From: Coffea arabica
Taxonomy: Eukaryota > Streptophyta > Magnoliopsida > Gentianales > Rubiaceae
DNA: 64,000 bases
NCBI RefSeq assembly: GCF_036785885.1
Contig: NC_092329.1
Span: 15,394,449-15,458,448, forward strand
Reading direction: 5' to 3'
A model generated the notes under the pieces. That model had not been told where the DNA came from, did not search any database, and saw only the letters and a program-made list of their open reading frames with translations. A program made the translations under genes and the position numbers. Positions 38,156 through 52,193 of the stretch are shown in pieces (the stretch's first letter is position 1; each line of letters opens with the position of its first letter).

Positions 38156-41100
38156 TATGACACCCCGGATTTTTTATGTAAGAAGAAAATAGTGTGATGA
38201 CTTGAAAATTTGCTCATATTTTCTTATAATTCCATCTTATTTTGAATAAACTATTTTACAATTCCTTTACCACTACTTTACTTCCTCATTAGTTGTAATA
38301 TACAAGAAAATCAAGAGTTTTACCTTTAGTTTTATAGTTAACGTAAATTAGGGTTTTCGTGTATTTTGGTCGTGTAATCACTTGGTGAGGTGTGTGTACT
38401 GAATTTGGTGGTTAAGAGTGGGTTTTAGATAAGAAAAAGTGTGTGGTTAGAATGCTATTAATAAGTTAGTAAATCATAAGTTAAAACACTAGTACGCGCG
38501 AGTTAAGGAAAATAGCCTTGAATCGACGTGCACCGTTTGCTACCAATTGAGTGCACCACTTGAACACTATTTTATTAGCTTAATCTCCTTGTTATTAATT
38601 GAGCAAAATCAGTCCCAAAATATCCCTCAAGGCAGCCGAAATTCTTGACTAAAAGAGTGGGAGAGAGGGAGAAAAGAAAGAAAAATAAGAATTATTCTTG
38701 TGGTGACACTTGTTGGAAGCCTAGGAAACTTTGACCAACCAATTTCCTTCCTTCTTATCCTTCATTTTTTGTTCATCTTCTTCATTTCTTAACCTTGGTG
38801 GCCGAAACTAGGAGAGGGGAAAAGAGAGAAAACCAACTTCATTTCCAACCTTGAATCAATCCTTGTTTGAGTGAAATCAACAAAACCAAACCGATTAAAC
38901 TTACCCCTTGGTGCTGGGAAAGCTTGGTGTGGTGAAATTTCTGGAAGATAGTGGTTTGTTTTTCACTTGCAAGAAGCTTTTGGAAGGTATAAGGCTTAAA
39001 CTTTTTTTTTCTTGCTTAATCTTGCTAAGTTTGGTTTAGAAGCTTTTAATCTTGGCTTGCTACGGTTGAGTTTCTAGTTTTTGATGGTGTAGTAGAATTT
39101 TCAGCTAGGGTTTGCATTTTTCAGTTTTGATTAGTGTTGTTTAACTAGTAAATGATGTTATTGAGTTTGGAAATGGAACTTGTGAAGTGATTATGGGCTT
39201 GAGTGGGACTTTGTAAAGTTAGAAGTTGAATTTTCAGCATGTGGTAGTGAAATTTCAGTTCTGCCCCGTTTTTGGTATTAAATTGGGCTGCACATTTCTC
39301 CATATTTTAGACTGAATCAACTTTTGGACAAAACATAAAAGTTGTAGGAATTTCAGTTAACTTCGTACCTGCAAATTTCATATCAATCGGATCATTTTAG
39401 CTTAGGATTTGGCCAGAGCACTCCTGACTGCGCAAAAAACTCTAATTTTCCTAACCTGTTTTTCATGTGCTTCTGACCGTCCCTTTTTGACCCTGAAAAT
39501 GCGAGAACTGGGTGTTAATGTCTCATAAGAAATGTAGGTTTATGTCTTAGCTTCGAAACGTCATAAAATTTACCTTGATCCGATATAGTTAGCTGCAGTT
39601 ATGACCAAAACACCGAAAGATGACAAATATGCCACTTATAATTTCTTCTTTAAAACTAGTTTCCATCTTTGATCTTGATGGTTTCATTGCTAGATTTCAC
39701 TTGTATTTGGATGATATTGAGCCTAGTTGAAGAGCTATTTTGTTAAGCTTGTTAATGTGTTGAATTTGGGCTGAATTGAGGAAAAACAATGAAGTCATAA
39801 GTGGCTGGAAAATAACTAAATACAAAGGGCATGCTGCCCAAATTTTCACTCGAGGGTTAGGCGTATGTACTCGCGACTTGAATGAAGATTTGAGGTCGAA
39901 TTGGACTTGATTTGTCTAGGGTATTCGAGTTTTTTTTTGATAGAGGTATATAAGCTGAGATTTCGCCGGAACTCGTACCCTTAAAAAAGTGAATGTAGTG
40001 ACCCTATAAAAATACGATTTTCTCGATTTTTTATACCAAGTGTGATTTCAAAAGTATAAACCACTTCCTTATTAAAACTAAATGATCGAGCATGAAGTTT
40101 CTAGAGTTTGATAAGTAACTTGAATACTATTTAAACGAGTTTCATTTACTTGATCTTCTTGAAGCGAAACTCCTATGTTTTGAACCCTAGTTGATTTTAA
40201 ACTCTTGAATAATATTTTATCGTAGGTTTGGACTCCATCCAAGGAGTTGCACCTGAGCGTGACCTTGAAAAACACTAGACCTTTGGTAAGTGCTTCCAAG
40301 TGCATGTTTGTATTTGATACTTGCTTTTACATGTTTTATTAATATGCTTGGATAATATTTGACTTATTTGGACGGACAAGGGTGTATTTTATCGCAGTTG
40401 TCCTAAACGTGACTTGTTGCTATGCCTTGATGGCACTTGACTTGATATTCTTGTCTGATGTACTTGTCTATGCGTGAGTACTCTCTGGAATTTCAAAAAC
40501 TCTGAAGTTAGTTAATCGAGTCAAGTCGGCCAAGGGACTGGTCGATTCGATAACGAACCCTGAGTTTCTTGTTTTATCGAGTGGAGTGATACCTCATCGA
40601 CTAATCGGTATACTCGAGTTTTACCACACGTGTTTATTTTGGTGTTCGGACCCGGTAAGGATGTTGAATGGTGGACGGATTGGTGTTAAGCGGAACACTA
40701 CGGAACTGGTTACTTTACTTGAAAGTTGACGGAGTATCAACTACGACTTGATCAAGCTCTGGTGAAGCAACGGGAATTTGGCTCTTGAGAGTCATCCGTA
40801 TCCTTATACTTTGAAATTATTATTACTTGTTATGTTATTGTTTCTTTTAAAAACTTTACACTCGCTCATTTTGAGATTTGCTATTTGAAGTGTTATTGCT
40901 CACTTTTATGAACTTGTTATGTTCGGTACTTTGCTACTTTGATACTTGCACTTTTAAAAACATGGTCAATTTGCTATTTGGAACCTCACTGAGCTTTAGT
41001 TTATCCTATTTCGTTAAATTTATTTTCCTTACAGGGGGTACGAGTGAGGGCGTGAGACTGGTACACGCTAGCATAGTCTAGTTTTTGAATTTTTGCGATT

Positions 41101-41351
41101 GTACTCGCACTAGTGCTCGTTTAGGATTGAATGTTTCTAGAACTCAAATTTTTTGTTATATTTGGGATTGTATGAATATTTGAGATAGAAATGAATGTAC
41201 ATGTATGTTCCAAGGATGGGAGCTGTTATTTTATTTACGCCTGAGGTTGTAAACTATTTTATTTGAAATGAGTTAGTGAGTCTTAGCGAGAGTTGGGCAG
41301 GCGGTCCGCTAAACTCTGGGGTACGCCTTAGGGGGAGGTGAGGTCATCACA
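38156..41351 (+). mobile_element. Solo LTR of the large-LTR element, unit B
   Basis: This 3196-bp LTR is flanked by ACAAT at 38151-38155 and 41352-41356, the same target site as the full element in A. It lacks the internal region and second LTR. Its 5' part matches the A 5' LTR in structure: no 550-bp insertion, and it keeps the segment deleted from the A 3' LTR. Its last 150 bases match the A 3' LTR instead (for example acatgtatgttccaag). This is the expected product of LTR-LTR recombination with a crossover between about 40780 and 41200. Confidence 0.9.
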
Positions 41352-41879
41352 ACAATGTCAATGATAAATCCAACTGATCAGACATTGTGTTCTTCTGATC
41401 ATCTTCATCGTCATCATCATCGAGACTATTTTCTAATTCAATTTCATCGTCATCTTCAAGCAGATCATATAGTGCTTGTCGATCTTCAGTTTTTTTTTAA
41501 GATGATGATTTGGCTTTCTTGACTTCCATCTCATGATCAGACATTTCCTGATCAACATTAGCATCATCAAGGCTTTCTTCTATGTCACTTATATCATCAT
41601 TTTCAACCAGATCATGTACTTCTTCTTGATCTCCATTTCTTGATTCAGATGACAATTTGACTTTGTTGACCTCCATCACATGATCTGACATTTCCTGATC
41701 ATCATCATCATCATCATCATGAGGGCTTTTCTCTGTTTCATCAAGATAATCTTCAGGCAGATTTTGCATTTCTTGCTGAACATTATTGTCTCTTTTTGCA
41801 GTTGATGATTCAACTTTCTTGGTTTCTTTGTAGTGCTGGACAATGGAATCGACAGAAGGATTACCAAAGGCAAAGATAT

Positions 41880-44800
41880 TGTGAGGACTCGAATTTTACT
41901 TAATTTTATTTTATTTTATTGGCTTATTTAATTATTTATTCAGCCGTTTTCTATGAATAATTTATTTCAACCATTTTAAATCCATTTACATGGAACAATG
42001 CCTTAATTATATTTTTAAAACGTTCCGTTAGCAAATTTAATTTTTCTGTGACCCGTTTAGTAAGGAATATCGAATACACATTTTTCGAGATAATATTCGA
42101 TCTGAGAGTGCAATAATCTTAGAGAATTAAGAATGATCAATAGTAGATTAAGAAAAGTTAATTGAGGGATTAGATGTGAGTGAGTTCAAATTAAGCTTTT
42201 ACCGCGCACGCGTCAATAGTTTCCCGAAAGTCGCGCCAGTACGACTAATTGGAGATTTGAGGATTTGCTACTAGACTCATAAGAGTGAGTAATTACAATG
42301 TTAGATAAATTACCTTGAAAGATTAGTGTATGAGTGTATCAAACAAGAGAGAAAGTGATAGTACGAAACCCTATTGAGGCACTATTGAGGGTTGATTTTT
42401 GCACCAACTTAAAGTAGCTTTTTTCATTCTTTCTCTCCAAGTTTCCAAACCATAACCACTCCCTCATCTCTCTCTCTCTCTCTCGGTCGGCCCTAAGGAG
42501 GAAGAAGGAAAAAAACTCCATTCTTCTTGCTTCCATTTCACTTGCAAATCATCATCCAACTTCATAGATTCTTGGGATTTCATTCCATCTTGGAGAAAGA
42601 AGCAATCTTGTGGAGTTTCTTAGAGAAAAATCTGGTTTTTACCTAGGTTTAAAGGGTAATCACTCTATCTCTTTAACCTTTCAAATTATAAGAAGATTAG
42701 TGGTTAGTTTCATGGGTTTGAAACCCTAATTGCGTTTATAGGCTAGCGGACTTGAGGAACTTTATTTCTCACTTTAAATTGTAGGCTAGTGGTCTTGTCT
42801 TGACGAGGATTGTAGGTAGCTAACTTGAGGCGTTAATGTTTGATTGTGGTTGTTTATGTGATATATAGCTTGATTTTGGTTAGAAACTGGAGAGAAAGTT
42901 GGAAAAGTTGGGAGAGCCAAGCTGGCTGAAATTCTGTCCGTATTGTTCTATTTTCAATTCAAAATTTTGATACTTGGTTGGCTGTTAAATTGATGGATAT
43001 ATGTTGTATTATGTGTATAGAAAGTGCCTTTCAAAAATCATGTCGAATGGTCGCACAAAACTTGAGTTTTGGTAAAATTTGAATATGAAAATTCACTAGC
43101 AAGGTAACCGGACAGTGGTTTATTGTTTGAACATAACTCTTTGAGCAAAAGTCAAAATTGAGTGCCGTTAGCGACATTCAAAACTAGACATTCATAGCTT
43201 TCAAATGGTATAAGAATCCCCTATTAGTTCGTTTTGAGCAAACCGTGGCGACTCGGAAAAGTGAACTGTCCTGCTTTGCCAGTCTGTCCGAGAGAAACTG
43301 GGAAATTGCATCTTGTGGCCCGATTTTGTTCCACTTCTGAAAAGATTTTCAAAATGATACTTTCTAATGATTTGTAGCATATTGAACCTAGTTTCCAACG
43401 CCATAAATCATTATCAATTTGGATTTGCATAGATTTAGATATGATTTGATTTCGAAATTGCAACAAAGCTCAAAACTGGAAAATTTTCCTTTCCCTGCTG
43501 ACCGAATGGTCAAGTCTATTTTGGGATGTTATACTTCGAAAATTTTAGTGTCATTTACCCATAAGTTACTCATTAGATGTTTCTGGAATCTTGGTTTCAA
43601 AAATGGAACGAATTGGGGCTGATTTCGTTGGACAAAACTTCTGAAAGAGAAAGAGAAATGGGGTTGGCAGATTAGCCTTGAAAAATTTCACAAAGTTTAG
43701 TCGTTTCATCAACTGCCTTCCCGTGTAAGTTTTTACCTTAATTTTGATAGAGAAATATTTCATATATGGAAGTTTAAGTGTACCAAATTTGGTGTAATTC
43801 CAATACCAGTTCGATAACCAAATAATGCCCCAAAGATTGCTCTTCAAAACTGGAAATCCTCTAATCAGGTTGCGAAAATCAACCAAATTTAAACTGTTAT
43901 ATCTTGTTGCTCAAAACTCCGAATTTAGTTCTGCTTATTTTGTTTGAAACTTGGTTTGGAACTCTTATTGTGGTATAAATTTCAGAGGCTGATTTACTTT
44001 TTGTAAATTTTGCTGAATTTCCAAACATTGCTGAAAAATCAAGACTGGTTTGTCCTGTCTTCTTGAAACTGCAACTTTGAGCAGAAATTTGAATGCTTTC
44101 TAGTTGGAACCTTCAAAAAATGTCTTCTGGAAAGTTTTAGTACTTTTAATCTAGTTTCCAACGGTATAAAGTTTTTCATTTTTGGAAGTACCAAACTCAA
44201 GATACGATTTTCCAAGTTTTGTCGCATAAAGAAGAAAATTTCCGATTTCGTAGGAAATTAGTTTTTAAGAACTTTTCACTTCCTTTCGATATTGATAGTC
44301 CATTTTAAACCCGATTTCATGGAGGATACAACTTGCCATCATGAATTTAAATCCTCACTTTTAAATCTTGATTTTCAATAGAGTGAAACTCTTCTAAGAC
44401 ATTGTCTTAAATTTTAAGCGAGTGTACTTTCTTCTTTGAATATTAAGTGATATAGCGTATAAGTGAGTAATAGTTGGTCACTATTTCTTCAGGTGCTCAA
44501 GAGAGGTTTGAAGGGAATTCCGGAGCGGACCATTAAAGACTTTACTTGTTCACTTACTTTTGATTTAGTGAGTGTCAAGTGCATGAACTGTTGCTAAATG
44601 CTTAAATTGTTCGTTATTAATTGAGTACTTTAGAATTGTCGAGACAAGCGTATACTTTATCGTACTCATTCTCTTTTAAGTGAATTTATAATTGAATTAT
44701 ATGAAGTGAATATATAGTTGAATTGTATGAAGTGAAAATTATATTTATGTTTGGACTCAATGTCGATTGGAGTGAATCTCATCGACTTATACTTATAATA

Positions 44801-45571
44801 GTGGGGGACGCCCAAACTCATCGGCCAACCTTGCGACTCGAGTCGGCATGAGCTTGGTCGGGAAACTTGATGAACCATGAGAAAATCATAAGGTTGATCT
44901 ATTTGAGAGATCTCGCTTGACATACTCGAATAGTATCGCCTTATATAAAAGAAGTGCGGGCCCGGATCAGGGGGTGTAACGGTGAACGGCAGTGTAAAAT
45001 AAGTGGAGTTCTACGGACGTAATACTTACCCGGTTGACGGAGTGTCATCACGTGGAGGTATTGGATCGAGTCTCGGCAAAGCAAGTAGAATCTAACTCCT
45101 GAGAGATCCTGTATCCTTATTGAGTGTGTTTATTGTTAAATTTTGAATTACTTGAACTTTATTGTTTTACTTTCCGTATCAGTGTTATTGTTACTTGTCC
45201 TATGTGTTTGCATGTTTTCTTGGCCTCACTGAGCGTTTGCTCAACTCATTAGTTTGTTTTTCTTAACAGGAGGTCGGATTGGAAAGAATTTTGGGGAAAG
45301 TCGACTTGATTACTTTTGATTAAGATCTTGGGATGTAATTGACTAGTTAGCTTATAGTGGTTGTATTTTGGGAAAGTTGATGTGCTTCTGAGAACTTGTG
45401 ATGTAAGACTTGAAAGTTTGTTTAAAGAAGCGACCTTTCTTTACTTCGACTTTTATTCTTTAGTTGTTTATCTTTAAGTTTAGATTTGACTTGCATCAAG
45501 TCCTGGCGAGAGATAGACAAACATTCCGCGAACACCCTTGGGTTCGTCTTAGGAAGAAGTGGGGTGTCACA
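41880..45571. mobile_element. Solo LTR of the second large-LTR family, unit B
   Basis: This 3692-bp copy of A 13540-17229 has perfect GATAT duplications at 41875-41879 and 45572-45576. It shows that the A right-hand duplication (AATAT) is a later mutation and that the insertion predates the segmental duplication. Confidence 0.85.
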
Positions 45572-45733
45572 GATATTGCAAGCTTCATTCTTGGTGATCA
45601 TGGCTACCTCTGCATCATATTTCTAGCCTAGTTCCATAGCCATCCTGAACAGCCCTTTTCTCCTCTTACAAAACATAACTCGTCGCATGGCCTTGTACTC
45701 AATTTTCTTAATTTCTATTCTTCTTTTTCCTAT

Positions 45734-46096
45734 ACTGATGATCAAAAATCAGTATTTCTTCTTTCTTGATAGATGTTAATTCAACAAGTACTAAGCATTA
45801 TGTTGTATTTTCTTGAAACTTAGCCCAGAGGACTACCAGAATTTCTTCAAGTTTCCTTCTATGGTAAGAATTGAAAGAGAGAGTGAAAATCAGATAAAGA
45901 AATCAATAGAATGATAATCCATCGTATATGCTTTTTTGCAGCTTCAGTCTGAACCGTCTAAAAATAGGTCGGTGCTGCTAACCGAATAACGGCTTTAACA
46001 ACACAAATCAACTCCCAGACTTCTTCTTTCTTAAATGACGACTTTTTAGTTACTCAAACAATTTTTTTTTGGGCTTTTCATGTTTTATAAAGTAAT

Positions 46097-46130
<34 letters not shown>

Positions 46131-47815
46131 CGTGTGTGTGTGTGTATTGCATGAGATGTTTTAGTGGAGGCCTCTTGGATGGCTTCCAAATCTCCGATAC
46201 TTTTTTTCTGGATTTTTCATTTATTTTAATACATAAATTCAATTAAAAAGTTTGAAATAGTGATTTACAACTAATTTTATGACAATTCAAATTTAAAATT
46301 TAAAAACTTTTTCACTTAAAATGAGGCCTTAATAAATCATTTATAATTTGTTTTTAGACTTTAATCCCTTTTTCCTTCCATAATTAAAGAAAATAAATTT
46401 GGATAATTTGATTAGTCCCGTAGTAATATCATTCACCCCAATACAACTTTATCACTTTAGCCCATTTTATTCTTTGATTAATAACAATTGATTTGTCAAA
46501 TCCAAGGAATAATATGATTAGTCTCATTTTTTAATTATGTACATAGTAATATTTTTAGCACTTTCCTTCTAGGTATATACATAAATTTGTCAAACATTCA
46601 GGTGACATATCCAATTATAACATTCTTTAACCATTTAACTTATTGCAACTAAATCAATTTTTTAGGCTTAAACTTATCCTATTGGGCGATTATTCCAACC
46701 AATGAAATAAACACTCTGACATACAATGTCATCTGGATAATTTTTGACTTGCATAAAACTCTATCTGGATAATTTCTCATATACCATGTATATCAAAAAG
46801 TCCACATAAAATAAAATTTTTCTATGAATTTTAAATTAATAAAAGGGGCATTGAGATTGTTGTTTTTGGGAGCGTTTATCAAAAATTTTAAAACAAATAT
46901 TTGTTTAAACAATTATCTTGGGTGGTCATCACAAAAAATAGCAGTATTTCACCAAAATTATACCCAATTACTTTTCCTTGACGACTATAATTCTAACTTT
47001 TTATTTGCAAAAAAAAAAATACTTGAAAAGTGAGTTAACGAATCCCAAATAATAAAAGGAATAGAAGAATAGGAGTACAAGACTGGGAAGGGTAAAAGCA
47101 AGGTTATGAATCCTAAATAGTAAAAGGAGTATAGGGTTGGGGAGGTTGAAGTCAAGGGAATTGTAGTTGTGGGTTGGGATGAAACTATCAAAATGAGTGA
47201 TTTATGTGGGTTAAATATATATAGTTTTACATGATTTTGGTTATCTTATCAATTTACCATCCGCTACAAAATTTTATTTATTTTTTCTCCCATATTCTTT
47301 GAGCAACAAAATAAGATATCATTGTAAAACACATAATAATAAATAAATAAATTTTTACCTAAAAAATACATAGAAGAACCAATAGCGGTGAGTTTCAAAT
47401 TTTGCACTCTACAAGAATCTCAAAATAATTTAAGTGTGAATGCAAGAAATAAATTAATACTCAATGAGCTAATTAAAACTTTGATGAAAGGAAGGTAGGA
47501 AGTAGGATTAAATGTAACAAAAATTAAAGAATAGGTAAAGAACATTAAATATACCTTTGCGAAAAGTAGAATATAATTATTGTATTGGTAGCGATTTAAA
47601 TTTACTTACTAATGAATTTGAATCTAAGTCTAATTTAATTAGCACTAAATAAGCAATCACAATCTATCCATTTAAAAGCCAATAATTAATAAGTTCAATT
47701 GGGTTACCCATTTGAAACTAATAAAATTGCATATCCATACTCATTTGTTGAATAACAAGTTGCAAAATTGGACACTATTTATAACTATAAATGGGTGGAA
47801 AGAGTAGTAGAATAG
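45734..47815. other. Noncoding region upstream of the MADS pseudogene, unit B
   Basis: This aligns with A 17392-19449. The TA/TG microsatellite is greatly expanded here (about 46097-46145) compared with A. No genes were found. Confidence 0.45.
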
Positions 47816-50800
47816 TGTACACACCAAAAATTTTGATCTTTATTTTTTATTTTTATTTTAAGTAAAATCATTTTTGTTTGGTTGGTTTTTGTAGGAAAAT
47901 GAAGAAAATGAAACTGAAACTGAAAATGTAGTTAAAAAAAAAATTACTCACGCTCACTTCATCTTTTGAAACAAAAAAACGAATGCAAAGCTGGAGCAAA
48001 TTTTTGAAGTAGCAAAGTCAAATTTTTCTTCCCTTTCTTTTCCTCCTAGCATACTAGTACAAGGAGCCACCTCACCTCTTGCGGGAATCATCAAGAAACA
48101 TCTAGAAAAGGCCATTAAATAGCCCAAAAGAAGCCAGCAAAAAGGAAGAAAGACATTTCTGGAGTAAGAGGGGAGGAAGTGAAACAAAAAACAGCAAAAA
48201 AAAAGGGGGGAGGAAAAGGGAAAGAAAAATCGAGAAAGAAAATAAAAAATTTCTAGAAAAACTTTACAGAAAAGGTTGATCATTCGGCCTGCTTGAACCC
48301 GATTTTCTCCTTCGATACTGCTTCGTTGGATGAGCTTTTGATTTCTGCACAATCTACGAACTTAGTAGAAAAAGTTTTGTTTAGAACTTTTCTGGAAATA
48401 ACGTCCAGAAACCCTTCGAATTTAGCCCTAAAGTTGCTGCTTCGTCTTTGCGCAGTACATGCTTGAAGCTGCAGCAAATCTCCTTCCATTCGCTTTTTTC
48501 TGGTTTCAATCTTGTCCTAAATCATCCTCAGGTATTTCCTCAACTTTTCTCTATTAGATTCGATGTTCATGCAAGAGATTATAGAGTGTTCATGAAAGTT
48601 TAAGTACATGGACTTTGAATTTTATTTTTACATGATTTATGATGTTTTGGAACCATATTTGATGATTTGCACGAGTTTATGAGATTGAAAGGATCATGTG
48701 TATATCAAAATCTGACTTTAAATGCCCTTGGAAATTTTTTCCAGCGAGATTCCAACCATTTTGGCTGGAATTTTCCAGATTCTAGTAGATCGACCCGCTA
48801 GAAACTTCATACCCACCAGAAAGTTCATACTGATTTATTTCCTATTTATGTTCCTTATATATTGTTTTTGTTTGTTACGGTTTGATTCTTCAAATCCGTT
48901 TGGGCTGATGTTATTAAATGCTTGTGAGCCAGATTAGTTGGGCTTGTTTTTATTTTGCTTGGGTTTGTGCATGGGTTTTGATTTTCAAACCCAACGATTT
49001 ATTAAGGCATAGTTTAGTAAAATAAGTTGGGCTGATCTGTTTTTTTAACAAAACAACTGCTTATATTTGTTGGGCCGAAGTAGGTTTAGCCTAAAACAAA
49101 TAAAAAAGAAAGAAAAGGCCCAGGTTCTATTTTTGTTACGTGATCAGAAAATGATTTTTCAATTTAGCACCTGATCTTCTGAATATTTTTAGTGTAGCCC
49201 TAAAATTTGATTTTTTTACTTAGGTCCTAATTTAATTGCATTTTGATCCCTAAACTTTATTTTTTTTATTTTGATCCTAATTTCTTTAAAAATTATAATT
49301 TGACCCTAAAAACTTTTTATTTTTTTGCAATTGAGTCTCTAATGGTTTTGTTTTCTTAATTGCAATTGTTTATCTTCTTTAAATTGTTAATCATGCTTCA
49401 TTTAAATGCATCTAATTTATAAATTTTAGAGATTTTATACTTATGCATATTTCTTTAAAATAATAAAGTGAATTTGCTATATGTTTACATTTTTCTTTTA
49501 AATCGTTAATTAAATTGGTGCCTTGACCATTTTGTTGATTTTGGAGTATAAATAGGGAAAACTCTACTTCATTTAGCCACTATTTCAAGGGAGGTACCCT
49601 CTGTTATTCTTTAAACTCCCTATATATGCTCCTATGTGTTTTTATGTTTGTGATTGCATGCTTTATGTGCTTTTTCTTTTACTTACTTATTTTATTCATT
49701 TTAAGGTTTCATTTATTTTATTTAACTTTGATATTTGTTTGGAAGGCATTTAAATGCCAAATTGTAATAGATAGGTTATATTCTCTTGTGCAAGAAATGT
49801 AATTAATTAGATAAATGTAATAGATAAGTTTATTATTATCTTATATTCCCTTTTTTAGATTGTAATTAGAACTCTCAATGTAATAGTTAGGTTTATTGCT
49901 TGCATATTTGTGTGTTTATGTGCTTGCATGTTTACTTGCTTTTTTCTAAGATTTTGCATCTAGATATCGTGCCTATGTGCTCTATATGTTTTATTTATTT
50001 ATGATGAATGTATGATGTCACCACACTAGTTCAACGCTAGTTGTGGTTTTTTCTCCCCGGTTTTCACTAGTCCAACGCTAGTGAAAACTTGTAGAAATGG
50101 GTTAGTCTAATGCTAGACCCTTTAACCCATCGATACGCTAGATTCATATTTTGGTATGACATTTATTACATCTCATGCATTTTTTTTCCTATTTTTAGGT
50201 TATTTTCATTTGCATGATATTTTTCCTACTATTATTCCCTTACCATCTATATGTTTGAACTATATCATTTAAAATTACATCTTATTTTAGGAAATTAGAA
50301 GCAAGTTAATTCATTTGCTTGACTAGGTTAGAAGATTCGCCCTTCAAATATGGGAAATGAGTGAGTATGGTTTTTTAACCTTAGCATGCTATTACCCATT
50401 TATAAGAAGGAATATTATGTCACGAATCTTAGTTTCCCGTCCCCATTATATTGCATTCCCCTCTTTTAGGTCATGTATATATCATAATTTCCTTTTGAAT
50501 CTCATCTTTTATATATTCGTGACCTCTTCGAGAAATCATTCTTGAGCTTCACAATTAATGTGATTTGTACCAATTAAATTTCGAAGAGATATCTCGTCCC
50601 TCCCGATACCCCCTAGATCCAGGTTTGTATCCATATAGAAACATCCAAATATGATAAGTTTTATAAGTTGGATTAGGAAAATTTTTGACTAAATCTTGCA
50701 ACTAGCATTGGCTAGGTTGAAATAGTGCCTTAGATCAAATCTTTTTCTTCCCTTTCTTCAACCGTAACTTCCGAACTCATTTTCTCTCGTTTTTAAAAAC

Positions 50801-51047
50801 CTGGAGTCGTTTAAAAGGATTTTATTTATTCTTTTCATTTAAAATATATTTTGGGTGATTTGGTATACTTAAATTCAATACCAAGTGGCGACTCTATTTT
50901 TTTCTAAAAATCCTTTTTAGACTATTGGGTCCAAACCGTCGCATTTTCTATGTCCCATTTTAGATCCTTTTTTCTTTATTTTCTAAAATCAAAAACTCAT
51001 TTTTCTAACACCCTTTTCTATTTTATTTTCAAAAATGAGATGCGACA
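47816..51047 (+). mobile_element. Solo LTR of the third family, unit B
   Basis: This 3232-bp LTR runs from TGTACACACC to TGCGACA, flanked by AATAG at 47811-47815 and 51048-51052. It lacks both hAT-type insertions seen in A and has their empty sites at 48460-48467 and 48864-48871. The TATA box is at 49547-49555 and the three-hairpin cluster at 50020-50120. Confidence 0.85.
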
Positions 51048-51052
51048 AATAG

Positions 51053-52193
51053 GAGGTAAATAGGTTGCAAAATTGGATAAGCGATTGCGCAATTTGACAG
51101 AATCAAGGTAGGGTAAAGAGATAAAAAAAAAAGGTAGGGTAAAGAGAAGGTAAAGTTTGTGAGAGGGAGAAGAGTTGGACGGATGTGGGAAGTTGGGTTA
51201 GGAAGGTAAGGACGAGAATAACGAGGAATAGGGGAATATTGAGGGGGAGTAACGCAAAAAGAGAAAACATGGAAAGAAGGGTAACAAATTTGTATTTGGT
51301 ATACTTTTAGTATTTCTTTAGGTATTTTTATGATCTTTGCTCATATTTTTTTAATATACTTTAAGGTTTTAAATAAGATACATAAATACAATATAAATTA
51401 GATACTAAAATAGTGCTCTTTTAATTTTTTAACCTTTTTTTCATGTAACAAATAAAAATAATTTGTTTATTATTATTATTATATTAAACGTAAATCCATG
51501 CATAGCACGTGTTACAATACTAGTTAAGTATTAACCCTTAGATTAAAAATGACTTTGATTTGAAGGTCGAAACTTTATTGCCTTTCATTCTTCACAAAAT
51601 GAGAAACGGGTGGCTGTTGGCCTAATATGGGATCAAAAGGATTTTGAGAATTACTTTATATAAGTTCAATATACAGAGAACTTTTTTTTTTTTTTTAGAC
51701 AGAAAGATCTTTAAATTTGGCTGACTATGTTCATTGGACGGAATGTGGTGGATTTGTTTGGGAAAAATAATACTAAATTTCACTATTCGGCCTTGTCCCC
51801 AATTTTGATTAATTTCCACTCCCCTAGTTCTTGGGCACCATGTTCATTTACTTGTTGATTGAATGTTGATTCAAGAGTTTGTGTGGTTAATTTCTTGAAA
51901 CCAAGAGAATGGTGCATAATAAACCAAAAAGACAGAATAATTTATATCTATACCTCACTGATGATTACTGTTCAAATACCTCCTCCTCAATATGAGTAAT
52001 AAATAGACCTACTTCCCCAAGCCTCTAAGCCATGACACCAAATCCCAATCCCAGGCCATAAGCATCCAAATCCCAGGCCATAACACCCTCTTCTAAGTGG
52101 CTACTAGAATGGAAAAAAAATCAGGCTGTAGGTTGGGGCTGGCTGGCTGCTCTTGTCAATGCTCCGCTGCCAGATAGTGGATGTATACTATCT
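51053..52193. other. Noncoding region with a Helitron-like 3' end, unit B
   Basis: This aligns with A 25747-26893. The hairpin before CTAG (51520-51523) has its own arm change (CCATGC for CCGTGC), different from the one in A. No gene is seen. Confidence 0.45.

Larger units (their letters stand above)
37864..45733 (-). pseudogene. Type I (M-alpha-like) MADS-box pseudogene, unit B
   Basis: Same layout as in A: segment 1 45733-45572 (MADS box), segment 2 41879-41352 (FAFGHPSVDSI and the acidic region), segment 3 38155-37864 (tail). The shared TAG inside the MADS box is present. In addition the start codon has become ATA (45731-45733). The Asp run coded by GAT repeats has seven residues here and six in A. 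Segment 2 keeps two codons (Thr-Met) that A lacks near 13052. The LxLxL stretch DLSLTLSLPL again spans the LTR insertion point. Both units carry a stop that predates the duplication, so neither has been under protein-level constraint since then. Confidence 0.85.
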
